Positions 44,589-56,225 of a stretch of 64,000 nucleotides of DNA are shown here, piece after piece. A program made the position numbers and the translations under genes. This stretch comes from Mortierella alpina (taxonomy: Eukaryota; Mortierellomycota; Mortierellomycetes; Mortierellales; Mortierellaceae), in assembly GCA_029449245.1 (NCBI GenBank), contig JANATF010000001.1, positions 310,001-374,000 on the forward strand, written 5' to 3'. Under the pieces are notes generated by a model. That model worked only from the letters and a program-made list of their open reading frames with translations, was not told where the DNA came from and did no database searches. The stretch's first letter is position 1, and the number at the start of each line of letters is the position of its first letter.

Positions 44589-44821
44589 GTCGATAGATTT
44601 GTTGAAGAAAGAAAGGGTGGAACAAACAAACGCCTGGGGCAGAACCGCTTTTGAGGGCGACACACAAAAAAATTTTCTAAAGCTTCGTCGACGTCACTGA
44701 GGGTGGGATTGAGTGCGCGTGCTGCATCGCAAGGAAGACTGAAGAGTTTAAAGTTGAGCGGTACTTGCGCTTGCCGCTTCAATCCCTCACTCTTGATTGC
44801 TGATTCAGATCTACCCGGACC
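44589..44821. promoter_or_regulatory. Bidirectional promoter of SSB1 and DNMT2
   Basis: Only 233 bases separate the start codons of the Hsp70 gene and the Dnmt2 gene, so the two must share regulatory DNA. No clear heat-shock element or TATA box is visible by eye, in line with Ssb following ribosomal-protein control rather than heat shock in yeast. Confidence 0.6.
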
Positions 44822-46764
44822 ATGCCGACGATCAGAGCACTCGAGTTCTTTAGCGGAATCGGTGGACTGGTCTGTGCTTGCAATGCCCTCGCGGAAAGGA
44901 GCGGATAATGGGGACCGTCGTACTACATTCTCACACAACTTTCTGGTCATTACTCCAACGCAATAACAGCACTTTGGGTTCAACGCGAGTGGTGTCGAAG
45001 GGTCGGTTCTGGAGAGCTTCGATATGAACCAGCAGGCCAACGAGACATATAAACTGAGCTTTGGAAAGACCCCTGTCTCTGTAAGTTCACGGCGTGTTTA
45101 AACTACCGTATTGTTTTTACGATCGGATCTCCCTTATTCAACCTGCCGCCAACATTACTACTCTCTTCCAACAACCACAGAGAGGGATCGATCGACTTAC
45201 AGTCAAGGATATTGAAAAGTAATACAATGGACCCATGAGATACAGATCATGGAACAGAACCCTGCGATACAGGACCTACGCTCTAATGATACGTCTTTTT
45301 CATGACACTTAGATTCAACGCAAACTGCTGGCTAATGAGTCCACCGTGCCAGGTAAACCAGCCCGCTCAAGTCGTAGTTTCAACTCAGAGCTGTAATCCA
45401 GATGGCTCGCTAACGGCCGCAGCATTGCCTTTATACACCAGCCATACACTCGCGGAGGAAAACTGCTGGACGATCAGGACAACCGTGCCAAACCCCTACT
45501 GCATCTGCTGGATCAACTCGAAAAGATGACAACACCACCCACGTATCTCTTTCTGGAAAACGTCAAGAACTTTGAGGTAACCATTCTTACAATCGACCAC
45601 CTATCAACAGACATGCTCTAGGAGCCAGATGACTGAACGGGGCTATCTGCGGCTATTTCACTTTTGGTCGTCCATTGGAAATAGACATCGCGCTCACGAG
45701 AGAGACTGGTGAGACTACTTTACAAGATGGGATACGTTTTCAGGGAATGCTTACTCGCTCCACACAACTTTGGAGTGCCCAACGACCGTCTACGCTATTT
45801 TTTGATGGCAAGACTGAGATCGAGTTTTCAGCATCTAACATCATCTCCAGCATCCAGCAGCAAGGAGGCAGAACCCTTTAATCCCGACACAGAGGTCGTC
45901 TACGCGACATGGCCGTTCCCAGCGTTCGTGGAGGATCCGAAAACGTCTGTTGAACAACACCCATTCCATACACCTACCCTTGAGAAATTTCTGGACCATG
46001 ACGAGAATGTAGCAAAGGACTACCTGCTGTCAAGGCAACTGATCCTTGAGCGACCCAACTTTCGCTTCGGTAAGCTAGTCGGCAGTGTTCAAAGGATGTC
46101 TAGAAAATGACAAACCATGATTGAGCAACCATACTCACGCGTAGTTCGATCTTATCGTAATGGGAGAGTAGATATTCTCCGCCCATCATCCAACAGGTCG
46201 TCCTGTTTTACAAAGGCATATGGAAGTCACCATGTTGCGAGTGGTGGTGGTTTGCTTCAAACGTCAAAAATGGATCAGCAGGAGTACGACTTTGGAAACT
46301 CAGAGTCCATTGCAGAGCTGGACTTGCGCTTCTTTACACCAACAGAAGTAGCCCGTTTGCATGTATTCCCCCTCGAAGGCGACAGGCAAGACGATTCGTT
46401 CAAACAAAGTGATCAAGAGCCAGAGCCAAGCCATTCAACACTCACAACCACCAGACCATTCAATCCACGACTGGCGCAGAATGCTTCTGGGCCATTTTTA
46501 AAGTTCCCAGAGAAACTGAAGGCAATGCAGCGGTACAAATTGCTTGGGAATAGCTTGAACGTGTGGGTTGTGGCCGAGTTGTTGCGGGGAGTCCTGTTCG
46601 CTGATCATCCTGGGGCTCCTCTGCCAACATACCGCGATCTCGATAACGATGCTGAGAAGCCTGCCAGACAAGAGTCTCTCGGCAGCAAACACGAAATTGA
46701 ACAGGAAAAGAGCATTGTTGCCGAAAGTTCTGAGAGAGATACCAAGAGAGCAAAGGTAGAATAG
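44822..46764 (+). CDS. DNMT2: tRNA (cytosine-38-C5) methyltransferase Dnmt2
   Basis: Dnmt2 (TRDMT1) has the fold of DNA methyltransferases but methylates C38 of tRNA-Asp. Seven exons close in frame: 44822-44869, 44970-45080, 45181-45218, 45313-45352, 45442-45576, 45685-46069 and 46145-46764, 458 residues. Motifs in order: ALEFFSGIGGLHFG (motif I), FDMNQQANETYKLSFG, LMSPPCQPYTRGGKLLDDQD with the catalytic PPCQ, TYLFLENVKNFE with the ENV motif, APHNFGVPNDRLRYFLMARL, and the Dnmt2-type SSCFTKAYGSH. The end shows RRLTPTEVARLH-like text read as RFFTPTEVARLHVFP and LLGNSLNVWVVAELL. An insert and a polar tail make it longer than human TRDMT1 (391). The first donor is a weak GTCTGT, but it alone joins GGL to HFG in frame. 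Confidence 0.95.
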
Positions 46765-46817
46765 AAGCTTTGATCGTGTGGTAAAATTACAGGGTGCTTT
46801 AATTGAAATGAAACGCT

Positions 46818-49122
46818 TTACTCGTCAGTGACACATCCTTCACTGGCGTTCTTGACGGTCTTGATGTACTTGTACAAGGTACCGCGGGTGGCCTTGTAAG
46901 GAGGAGCGACCCAGGCAGCGCGACGAGCAGACATCTCCTCGTCAGTGATCTTGACGTCAATGGTCTTGTTGTCGGCATCAATGGACACAATATCTCCGTT
47001 CTTGATCAAACCGATGGGTCCTCCCTCTTGAGCTTCAGGAGTGATGTGTCCAATAATGAATCCGTGGCTTCCACCAGAGAAACGGCCATCCGTCAACAGA
47101 GCAACATCGTTTCCGAGACCAGCTCCCATAATGGCAGAGGTAGGCGTCAACATCTCGGGCATTCCAGGACCACCCTTGGGTCCGGAGTAACGAATGATAA
47201 TGACCTGGCCCTTCTTGATCTCACCGGTCTCAAGTCCACGCAGCATGTCGGTTTCATGGTCGTACACGTTGGCAGGGCCCTCGAAGAAAAGACCCTCCTT
47301 TCCAGTGATCTTTGCAACAGATCCAAGTGGAGCAAGGTTACCCTTGAGAATGCACAAGTGTCCAGTGGGCTTGATGGGGTTCGAGAGGGGATGGATGACA
47401 TCCTGACCCTCCACCAGTCCTGGAACGTTCTTCAAGTTCTCAGCAAGGGTCTTTCCGGTGACAGTCAAGCAGTCTCCGTTAATGAGGCCGTTGTCGAGAA
47501 GGTACTTGAGAACTGCAGGAGTTCCTCCGATGCGGTGCACGTCCTCCATGACATACTTTCCAGAGGGCTTGAGATCGGCCAAAAAGGGGACACGAGAGCT
47601 GACGTTTTGGAAGTCATCGATGGTGAGATTGACATTCACCGAGCGAGCGATCGCAATCAAGTGGAGGACAGCGTTGGTAGAACCTCCCAGGATCATGGTC
47701 AAGACCATGGCGTTTTCAAAGGCCTCACGGGTCATAATGTCACGAGGCTTGATGTCAAGCTCGAGCAGGTTGCGGATGGCCATTCCAGCATCAAGACACT
47801 CCTGGTGCTTCTCGGGGTATTCTGCGGGAGTGGAGGAACTGTAGGGCAGGGTCATTCCCATAGCCTCGATGGCGGATGCCACTATGATCAGAGGAAAATC
47901 AACGCGAAAAAAGGTGAGTTTTCAAAAATTTCGCCTTAGACAGCCGCAGAAGATGATGCAGTTAGTCCAATCATGCAAAATTACGTACTGGTGTTGGCGG
48001 TATACATGCCGCCGCACGCTCCTGCACCGGGGCAAGAGTTACGGACAATGTCCTGGCGCTGAGTCTCAGTGATGGTTCCGGCAAGGTATGATCCGTAGGA
48101 CTGGAAGGCAGAGACGATGTCGAGTGTTCCCTGGCTGCAAGCCGACTTGCCGGGCTTAATCGTGCCTCCGTAGACCATCAGTGAGGGGCGGTTGACACGG
48201 CCCATGGCGATGAGGCAGCCGGGCATGTTCTTGTCACATCCTGGCAGCGAGATGTTGGCGTCGTACCATTGACCGCTCATGACCTGCATATGTGATCAAG
48301 GAACAAGCAGAAGCAGAGTCAGCAAACACAGATCTCCGTCAGATCTCTTTCATTGGCCGTCCGCGTCCTTCGGTCCTGTATGGCCCAAACGGACTGCCAA
48401 ATTCCACCAATTGTCATGTGCAACAGTGCAACAAGGTTATCTATTAAAACTCACCGTCTCGATAGAGTCCGCAATGATGTCTCTGCTCTGGAGCGAGTAG
48501 CTCATGCCTGCTGTGCCCATGGAGATGCCGTCGCTGACTCCGATCGTGTTGAAGCGGTAACCAACGAGTCCAGCGGCCTGGACGCCCTCCTTGACCTTGG
48601 CGGCAAGATCGTTCAAGTGCATGTTGCAGGGGTTTCCTTCGTACCAGCTATCATCGGACGCATTTTTGAGAGCCAGAGAGTTCATGTTGAGTCATCCATG
48701 TCATCCTCGGTATCATGGCTTTCCAACGGACATTTTGCTTTTGTCACTGCAGATGTTCTTACACACTAGAGATACCCACTTGAGCCTTGCTCATATCAGC
48801 CTCTTTCAGTCCAGTGGCATACACTATTACCCCCAAGAAAAAGAAAGCCAGGCCGCGCGTTATGTGTTGTCAGCATCGCGTGTGGTGGTTCGTGTGATTC
48901 AAGCTATCTCCGAGTTTAATCAGAAAAGGACTTACACATGGCTTGGGATGCACCCTGCGACTTTGGCTGCGTGATCTTGGAACTGAACTTGTTGAGTTCG
49001 GGTTTTGACGAGCTACCTGATCCTGTGGAGTAGCGATGGCACTGAACCACAGCTGCTCTTGCGGAAGATTTGGCATGGCTGGTAGTGGAATGATTTGCCG
49101 TCGAGACCGAACTGGTTAGCAT
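46818..49122 (-). CDS. ILV3: Dihydroxy-acid dehydratase
   Basis: Ilv3 is the mitochondrial iron-sulfur enzyme of the third step of valine and isoleucine synthesis. Five exons, 49122-48936, 48823-48763, 48647-48455, 48283-47989 and 47881-46818, close in frame to 599 residues. The N terminus ([20 protein letters not shown]) is rich in Ser, Thr and basic residues and acid-free, a likely mitochondrial signal. Cluster and active-site blocks are present: [80 protein letters not shown] and [19 protein letters not shown]. The start is uncertain: an upstream exon from the ATG near 49234 with a donor at GCGAG^GTC would add about 20 residues in frame. It converges with DNMT2, with 53 bases between stops. 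Confidence 0.96.
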
Positions 49123-50725
49123 AGTGGCTTGACTTCATATCGCCGCGTGAAAAGACCTCGCATAGAACGAAGACACTTGCATTTTGACTTGGCCAGCGAC
49201 CTGCGAGGCTGCAGCAGAGAGGAATGTCGACATGATGTGAACGTATAGGCTTGTGAATGGAGAGGAAGGTCTGAATGAAGCGCAACGAGCCAAAAAGACA
49301 GAAAATAATCAAACAGGAAGAGCGAGCGGGAGGAGAGTGGAGCGCGAACAAGGGGTGGGTGGGGGAGAGAAAGGAGAAGACGAGGCTCGGAAAACACGAG
49401 CCCTTTTTATCTCGCAGTGGGAATTAGTCCGAGGGGGAGATCAAAGTTCAGCCAGCAGAGAAGCGCTCTATCATTGGCCTGCTGGCCCAGGCAGACACAT
49501 CATATGGGTCATACTCATCGATCAGAGCCAGGACAGTCAACACAGTGCGATAAATCACCAGAGGGCTTTTGTCCTTGCAGAGAAAGGGCTCACCATGGAT
49601 CTGCAAGAGGTTGCCTGGGCTGCCTGGCTTCTTCCTCCCTTGGGACTGTGAAGGGTTCTGCGATCTACAGAGCAATGTGTCACTCCCATGATCTCAATGC
49701 TCAATCAATCCCAATCATGCCGCGTCCTCTGTCTCTAAACCTGAACGATACTGTATGGTTGTGCCACCGCCAACCATCTCCCCTTGTGCCACTCCGCCTG
49801 TCAACTTTAGCTCTTGACACCACCGCACCGACCGACCCTCATCAATGGGCACGGTGTTGCTCCACTATCACACACTACTTTGGCAATCAGCCCCAAAGGT
49901 AGCTTGAGAACTACGCTCAGATACAACAACATGCAGAAGTTGAACCGGGATCGTTAGACAAAACCGGAATTTGCAAAGCGAAGGCAACCCGGTGCTGATC
50001 CATCAGAATTTCCTTAACTGTGCGATCGTTTGCCTGGTGCCTGAGCATTGAAGCGTTGATCAAGGTGGCAATCGCCCTAGGCTCGGGGAACAGAGCTCAC
50101 ACCATGGTGCACGGAAGAAAATGCGCCATTAATAATACGAGTATTTCTAACGCTAATGCTATAGCTGCCACTCTCAAAGGAGTAGTTTACATGCACAAGC
50201 ACAGTACTTCCAATGCCACCGGTCGTGTAGCCATGGTTTGACTGCATTGAAAAGGTTATTTTACCGCTGACTGCTCCGATCGTCCTGTCGTCAGCCCATA
50301 ATCATTTACAAAGCTAGAGTGCTGGACCGTGACCCCCCCGAACCATCGGTCGTCGCTCTATCGTCCTTTCAGAGTGATAAAGGAGACCGCTTAGCAGCAG
50401 CAGCGTCATGTTTGCTCTCAATAGACACCGAATGGCCCCAGGCCTGTACAAGATACAGTGTCCATCAGGGTGCAATTTCTCAATAGACGCACTGGTTCGA
50501 ACAACAAAACACCGTCAACGGCAAAACTCCCTGCGGGGAACAAACCGCCTGAATTTTCAGCTTCATACTTCTTAAACACCGACTGCTCCAACTCCTTCTT
50601 GGTCTCTTCTCCCTCTCTTTTTCTCCCACTCTCTCCAATCACACCCTCCCTTTCCCATCTGTCTCACTACCTTCACTCACTATCTCTCTTTCTCTCGCTC
50701 TGTCACTCACTCCTTCTCCTCCACA
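49123..50725. other. Divergent intergenic region, no supported gene
   Basis: This 1.6-kb gap separates the ILV3 start (minus) from the zinc-finger gene start (plus). No frame has a recognisable domain. Its right end (50590-50725) is a C/T-rich leader typical of 5' UTRs here. It should contain the promoters of both genes. Confidence 0.5.
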
Positions 50726-52669
50726 ATGACATCAGCAACCGTTGTGGATGAGTGCTGCAATCTCACCCATGACGTGAGTGACTTTTGCTGCTCAACCGTC
50801 GAGCCAAGCTCCTGCTGCGGACCTCAGCTCGACACCCTGGACTGCTGCGACGGGTCTCATGGACAGCCTTCGATCAACGGCTTCACTCTACAGCAGGTCG
50901 AGTGCTGCATCATTGAATCGGCCGCCAAGGACGGCATGGACTCGACCTGCTGTCAACCCGGCAACGAGATCTCCCCTACCATCGCAGCCACTTGTTGCAC
51001 AGAGCATCCAGAGGTGCTGGATGACTGTTGCCTGACCTGTTGTCCCGACACTCTCACTCAATCCCCAAGCTCTGCGTCCGGGTCTGTCTCTTCAACCACT
51101 CCTACCCCGAACGCACTGCTTCAATCGTCACACTACTTTTCCGTCCAACCCTTGCCATGCCCGCCTATTACTCAGCCGTAAGCCCAAGTATATGGTATCT
51201 TTCGCCATGTTGATCATCGCAGCATCATTGACCGTGGTAGCTCACTCCTCTCTGTTCCTGTCTGTTTGGCACTGTTTAGTTGGAGCGCCATAGATGCCTG
51301 TCATCATACCGACCACGCCCACTCTGCCTTCCACTTCTTGGACACCTCGAGCAGCGGCGGCACCAACTTCCACCACAACCACAACCACGACCACAACCAT
51401 AATCACATTCATAGCAGCCACAGTCATGGCCAAAGTCATGGCCACAACCACGGACATTTCCATGATACATCCTCCAGTGCCTCTGCAATAGCTTCGCTCT
51501 CTGCATCACCTATGGCCTCTTCTCCAGTGTCAATGTCGGCAGAGGCCATGAATGACGCCCAGATAGACCACATGATTCGCTGTCTGTGGACAGGATGCAC
51601 CGCAGAGTTTATGTCCCAGGATGATCTCCTTCCCCATGTGTCACAACTACATGTTCCCTTGCCTCAGAATGACCACGCTCTCTGTCTTTGGGAATCTTGC
51701 GCAACGGAGCAGTTGGATAGCAGCAAACTCTTACAGCACCTGCGAGCGGATCACCACATCGTACCAACATCTCCAGAGTCGGAGCTTTTGCGCCCTGAAA
51801 CCAGAACAAAACCGGTATTGTCAAGGCACCAGAGTGCCAGCAAGCCGACATCGAATGATGCTGTGGCTCAACAGGACAGCGGGTCAGAGGAAGAACAACA
51901 TTTATGCCGATGGAAGGGATGTCACAGGTCCTTTCCCAACTTTGATTCACTCACTTGCCATCTGAGTGAGGATCATATCGGAACAGGCAAGAGCGAATAC
52001 ATGTGCGAGTGGGAGGGCTGCGAAAGGAACGGTCGCGGGTTCGGGCAGAGACAAAAGGCAATGCGACACATTCAGACCCACACTGGCGACAAGCCTTACC
52101 AATGCCAGCTCTGTCGCAAGAGGTTTTCAGAGGCGAACATCATGGCGCAGCACATGCGAACCCATACGGGTGAGAAACCATTCAGATGTCCGGAGCCCGG
52201 CTGTGGGCGCGAGTTTTCAATCTCCGGAGCATTGACCATTCACCGAAGAGTCCATACGGGCGAGAAGCCTTTCAAGTGTAAGTTTGAGGGGTGCGACAAG
52301 TGGTTTGCAGAGTCTTCGAACTTGACTAAGCATCTGCGCGTCCACACGGGCGAGCGACCCTTTCAGTGCCCGTTCCCAGGCTGTGGGAAGCGGTTTTCGC
52401 GACCGGATCAAGTCACACGACACAGGCGTACGCATTTGAGTGCGGCTGAAAAGGCGGCAGAAAAGATGGCAGCCGAGACTCTGGCCAAGGCATCAGGCAC
52501 AACATCGAACAAACGATCGGCATCGTCGAGCAGTGCGCAGGTCGCAGATGGCTCTGCTGAAGAGCAACAGCAAACGAATCCCGAAACGGACGATCCATGG
52601 TCCTCCCCAGCAGGCTCGTCTTCGATGACTTGGCATCAAGAAGGTGGCCACAAACGTATTAGGACCTGA
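50726..52669 (+). CDS. Zap1-like C2H2 zinc-finger factor with Cys-pair and His-rich regions
   Basis: Two exons, 50726-51177 and 51280-52669, join in frame to 613 residues. The first 107 residues carry nine Cys-Cys pairs, at 10, 21, 30, 40, 60, 75, 90, 101 and 105. Residues 159-212 hold more than twenty His (for example [14 protein letters not shown]). The rest contains zinc fingers: two or three of the type CLWTGC/CLWESC/CRWKGC in the middle, then CEWEGC and four classic fingers ([30 protein letters not shown]) joined by HTGEKPF-type linkers. The CxWxxC fingers and the final array match the plan of yeast Zap1, the zinc-deficiency regulator, whose Cys/His-rich parts sense zinc. Role in metal sensing is inference; a DNA-binding factor is certain. 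The tail is Ser/Gln-rich. Confidence 0.9.
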
Positions 52670-52877
52670 ACATATCCCAGGGATGATTGTAATAATATGT
52701 ATGTTGTATATCAATCACTACGCTCCGTGTGACTGCCACTATGAAGACTGAGGCCACTATTTTGGTTGAACCAAACCTCAACTTTCAAGTCCCCACCGAT
52801 TCGATTCCTTCATTCGCCACTCTCATTTCTCTTTTGCCTTTTTTTGTATTGTCTCCCCAAACGCGAACACGTTCACC

Positions 52878-55308
52878 ATGAGCCACGCGGCTCTCAGCAG
52901 CTCATCTCGACCACAGGCACAGGGCCTTCGTCAATCAGGAACCTCGGAACAGCTGCCGGACGAGACGGTTACATCCATCATCAATGTTGCGCCCCAGGGA
53001 GCCCTCTTTTCAGTCTTGCCATTCGGGCTCAACTTTACCCGCCTCATAGACGACCAACACGAGCACGACGCCTACCACGAATACTTTGACGACTGCGAGC
53101 AAGAGCAGGAAGTCGCCGAGCGCTGCGACGTGTGGGACGACCTTCAAGATGCCAACAAGTTCTTTGACGACCCCACTCTCCGTGGACTGCTTCAAGAGTG
53201 GTACGAAGGCCGACTTGAGGAATGCAAGGACCCCATCGACAAGACTCTGCGTCCTACCTGGAGCTCTATTTACGGACAGGTGGACGAGGTGACAGAATAT
53301 GGCGATCGATCCAACCTACATCTGAAGGAACATCCCCGGCCGCCAGGCCTAGGAGACGAGAATGTGCAGAGACTGCTGGGCGCATCCGTTCGAGGTCGAA
53401 GAAGAGTTTTGAGTAATTCGGACCGTTTCGCGGTGCGGATAGGTGCTGAGAAGAGGCAGCGACTGTTCTTGGAGGAGCCAAAACGACGGCAGATGCGTGC
53501 TAAATGGGGACGACCTTGGGATGTTGCGCCTGCTGTCAAGAAGCAAGACGGACAGCACCAATCGTCCACTCCAGTTGGAGAAGGAACTTCAGAACCATCG
53601 TCGGTGACAGCATCCGCATCAGTACCCGTACCAGTATCAGTAACTGCACCAGTACCAACACCAACACCAACACCAACACCAACACCAACACCAACGTCGG
53701 CATCAACAATAACAACATTAATATCAACAACAGAGTCAACAGTAGCATCAACAGTAACATCAACAGCATCGGCAGCGTCAGCATCAGCATCAACCTCAAC
53801 CGCAAATCCAGCACATATACCATCATCCGAATCAGAAGCCCATTATCCTTTACCGACCACTGATGAATCTAACGCCACGAAAAGTACAGCACAACCACAA
53901 CTGCGGACAGGCGAAATGGGGCCACCTGAAAGAACTGACCAGGATGACCTTGACCTCGTCTTAGAAGAGTCTGAAAAACGCGCCGAGGAGGATGAGCGTG
54001 TCGGAACAACGTCTCTGGAGGATCGGTTTCACACTCAGTCCATGGCAGTCGAAGACTCTTCCCTGCAAAGCCTTGCGGAAAGAAATCGATTCGAGGTGCC
54101 AGTGGAGCTACGTCCGCCTATGAACTACATAGGTCCCGGAACGCCGCGCTTTAGCGTGCCTTATGTGCCAATCCTAGGTCCGGAAGTCATTGTGTCTGTC
54201 GCGCTGTACAGTTCTTTAAACCCTACCAAGAGGACTCAGGAGTTCTTGTTCCTCGGAAGCCAGCCTTTGACGGCCATGCGCGATGCATTCCATTGTATAT
54301 CAGACTTTGTCAACCAAGGTGCGGAGGAGCAGCAGGACTCGCCCATCAAGAACAAGTCGGACAAAAAGATCAGCAACTCATTTATATATATTGAAGGCGT
54401 CTTTTATACGGACACACCACTTTCGAGGGCAAAGATCGATAAGCGGAACGAGCTGCAGGAGAAGGAGCGGAAGCGGTTGGAGCAACACAAGCTGGGAAGC
54501 CCCAAGGAAAGATCGAAAGGAAAGGGCGTATCGAGGAGAGCTGAGGCAGCGGAGGAGGTAGATGATGCGGATTTAACTGATCAAATAACCCAGACAGGGT
54601 GTCAGGATATCCCGCTTGAGCACATCAAGCTAAAGGATGAGCATGTCTATGCTGCGGCCTCTCAGGACTATGGCCAGTAAGTGGTGTCACTAATGTCTGA
54701 TGCGGCGTTGATCTTGAACTCTTTGTTATAACCCTGTTAACCAGCCCTTTGTCCCATGTCGTTGCAGAGTGATTATTGATTGGGTCGCCAGCAACCCGCA
54801 ACGCAAACTTGACCCGGACTTTGCCAATCTTCGCAAGAAACATATGCACGATACGCTGATCCAAGATCTGTCCATTCGGATTAACCATCCATATCTACTC
54901 GTACACCAGGGCAACTGTGAACATCTCCTGATGTTTCGAGATTTGAGGTACTGGTTTGCTGATTGTGTTCGGTTGTGTGCGCGCAAGTGTGCAGAAAGCC
55001 ATGACATTAACCCATTGCCCATTGCTTCTTGTCACGCCATGGTATCTAGACTTTTCAGCCATCGATACGATGATCAGAACCGACTCTCCTATCCAAAAGC
55101 CATCTTCAAGAGCAAGCAGACCCGGCATCGCTGCAGGATGTGCAACACCAACCCAGCGTTCTACATAACGATTGATGACCGTCTTGCGGGCGAGACCCCA
55201 AGCTACTTTTGCGAGGAGTGCTATGATGTCTTCCATTACGACGAGGACGGAAACATTCTGTACGACGACTTCAAGGTCTTCCTGTACGCGCACGACGAGG
55301 CGAAATAA
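52878..55308 (+). CDS. SNAPC3: snRNA-activating complex subunit 3 (SNAPc3/SNAP50)
   Basis: SNAPc binds the proximal element of snRNA promoters and recruits polymerases II and III. Three exons, 52878-54676, 54768-54947 and 55050-55308, close in frame to 745 residues. The conserved part is C-terminal: TQEFLFLGSQPLTAMRDAFH, SFIYIEGVFYTD, VIIDWVASNPQRK, YLLVHQGNCEHLLMFRDLR, then a zinc-binding end with CRMCNTNPAFYIT and YFCEECYDVFHYDEDGN, closely matching human SNAPC3 (LVLGSQKLTELRDSI, FFYFEGTFYND, CFVCKMY, CFFCDVCFRMLHY). The N-terminal half is acidic and polar with a low-complexity Thr/Pro/Ser region. Its presence suggests animal- or plant-style snRNA promoters, since yeasts lack this complex. 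Confidence 0.94.
53654..53695 (+). repeat. (ACCAAC)7 repeat encoding Pro-Thr
   Basis: Seven perfect hexamers code for a run of alternating Pro and Thr in the disordered middle of SNAPC3. Further imperfect ACA/GCA-rich repeats follow to about 53810. Confidence 0.9.
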
Positions 55309-55522
55309 AAACGGATGACCACTGCACACCACTTCCAGCCAATCGAATTGTCGCCCAGTCGGTTCTTTCTATTCCTCCTTTCTTCCCTTCACACTTCCTC
55401 GCTTGCTCGAAACCAGCTGTAGCAGACGCAAACGCTCTCTTGGACACTAACAACATACACACCAAAAGCAACTCGGGGAACACTCTTACACTGAACCAGC
55501 ACCTGCCCAGCTAGCTACAACA

Positions 55523-56225
55523 ATGGCGTCCATCGAAACCCGTCTTCCTCGAGTCGAAATTGAATTTTGCACCGGATGCAAGTGGTACAGTGGACGAGTG
55601 GGCTAAACGGCAATGCACACTCTGCTCGAACACTGAACAAAGGGTCAATGGCAACACACTCACTCATGGTCCACTTCTTTTTTACAATGACAGGCATCTT
55701 CGAGCAGGATGGATGGCTCAGGAGTTGCTTCTCACGTTTGGAAACACCATCGGCGAACTGGCGCTCATTCCCGGCAAGAGTGCGACTTTTATTGTTCGAG
55801 TCAATGGAGGTACATACCAGCATCGCTGACTGTGCGCAGTGGATCCTGACTTTTTTTGGCCTTGTCTTTTTCAAAATCGACTCACCATTTTTGTCGACCT
55901 TTTTTTTTTCCTCTTGTGATGACTGTGATATACACAACATTCAGTCGCAGTGTTTGATCGCAAGGACCATGGACGGTTCCCAGAGATGAAGGAAGTGAAG
56001 CAATTGGTACGGACGGTCATCGCGCCCGAGATGGGCCTCGGCCACAGTGACACAGCCGTAAAATCAGCACAGGCGGGCAAGACCAGCGATCCAACAACGA
56101 ACACAGAGCCAGCAACCGTCGCCACACCTCTACCAGACATATCGGCAGCACCCAGCACTGCGGTAGTAGACGATGATGCGGAGGATTCGACTGTGCATGA
56201 CAAGGAGTGTAAGACTTGCTTGTGA
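55523..56225 (+). CDS. Rdx/selenoprotein W-like thioredoxin-fold protein (Cys form)
   Basis: Three exons, 55523-55584, 55694-55809 and 55945-56225, close in frame to 152 residues. The protein opens MASIETRLPRVEIEFCTGCK, continues WHLRAGWMAQELLLTFGNTI and GELALIPGKSATFIVRVNG, then VAVFDRKDHGRFPEMKEVK and LVRTVIAPEMGLGHSD. This is the SelW/Rdx layout, with the redox motif CTGC where animal SelW has CxxU; no in-frame UGA is needed. Fungal members are small proteins of unknown redox role. About 55 polar residues at the C terminus, ending DKECKTCL, follow the domain and add a second CxxC pair (CKTC). Confidence 0.92.

Noticed and set aside
47028-47939. Plus-strand frame of 303 codons inside ILV3
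   Set aside because: Antisense shadow of a conserved, codon-biased gene; no domain of its own.
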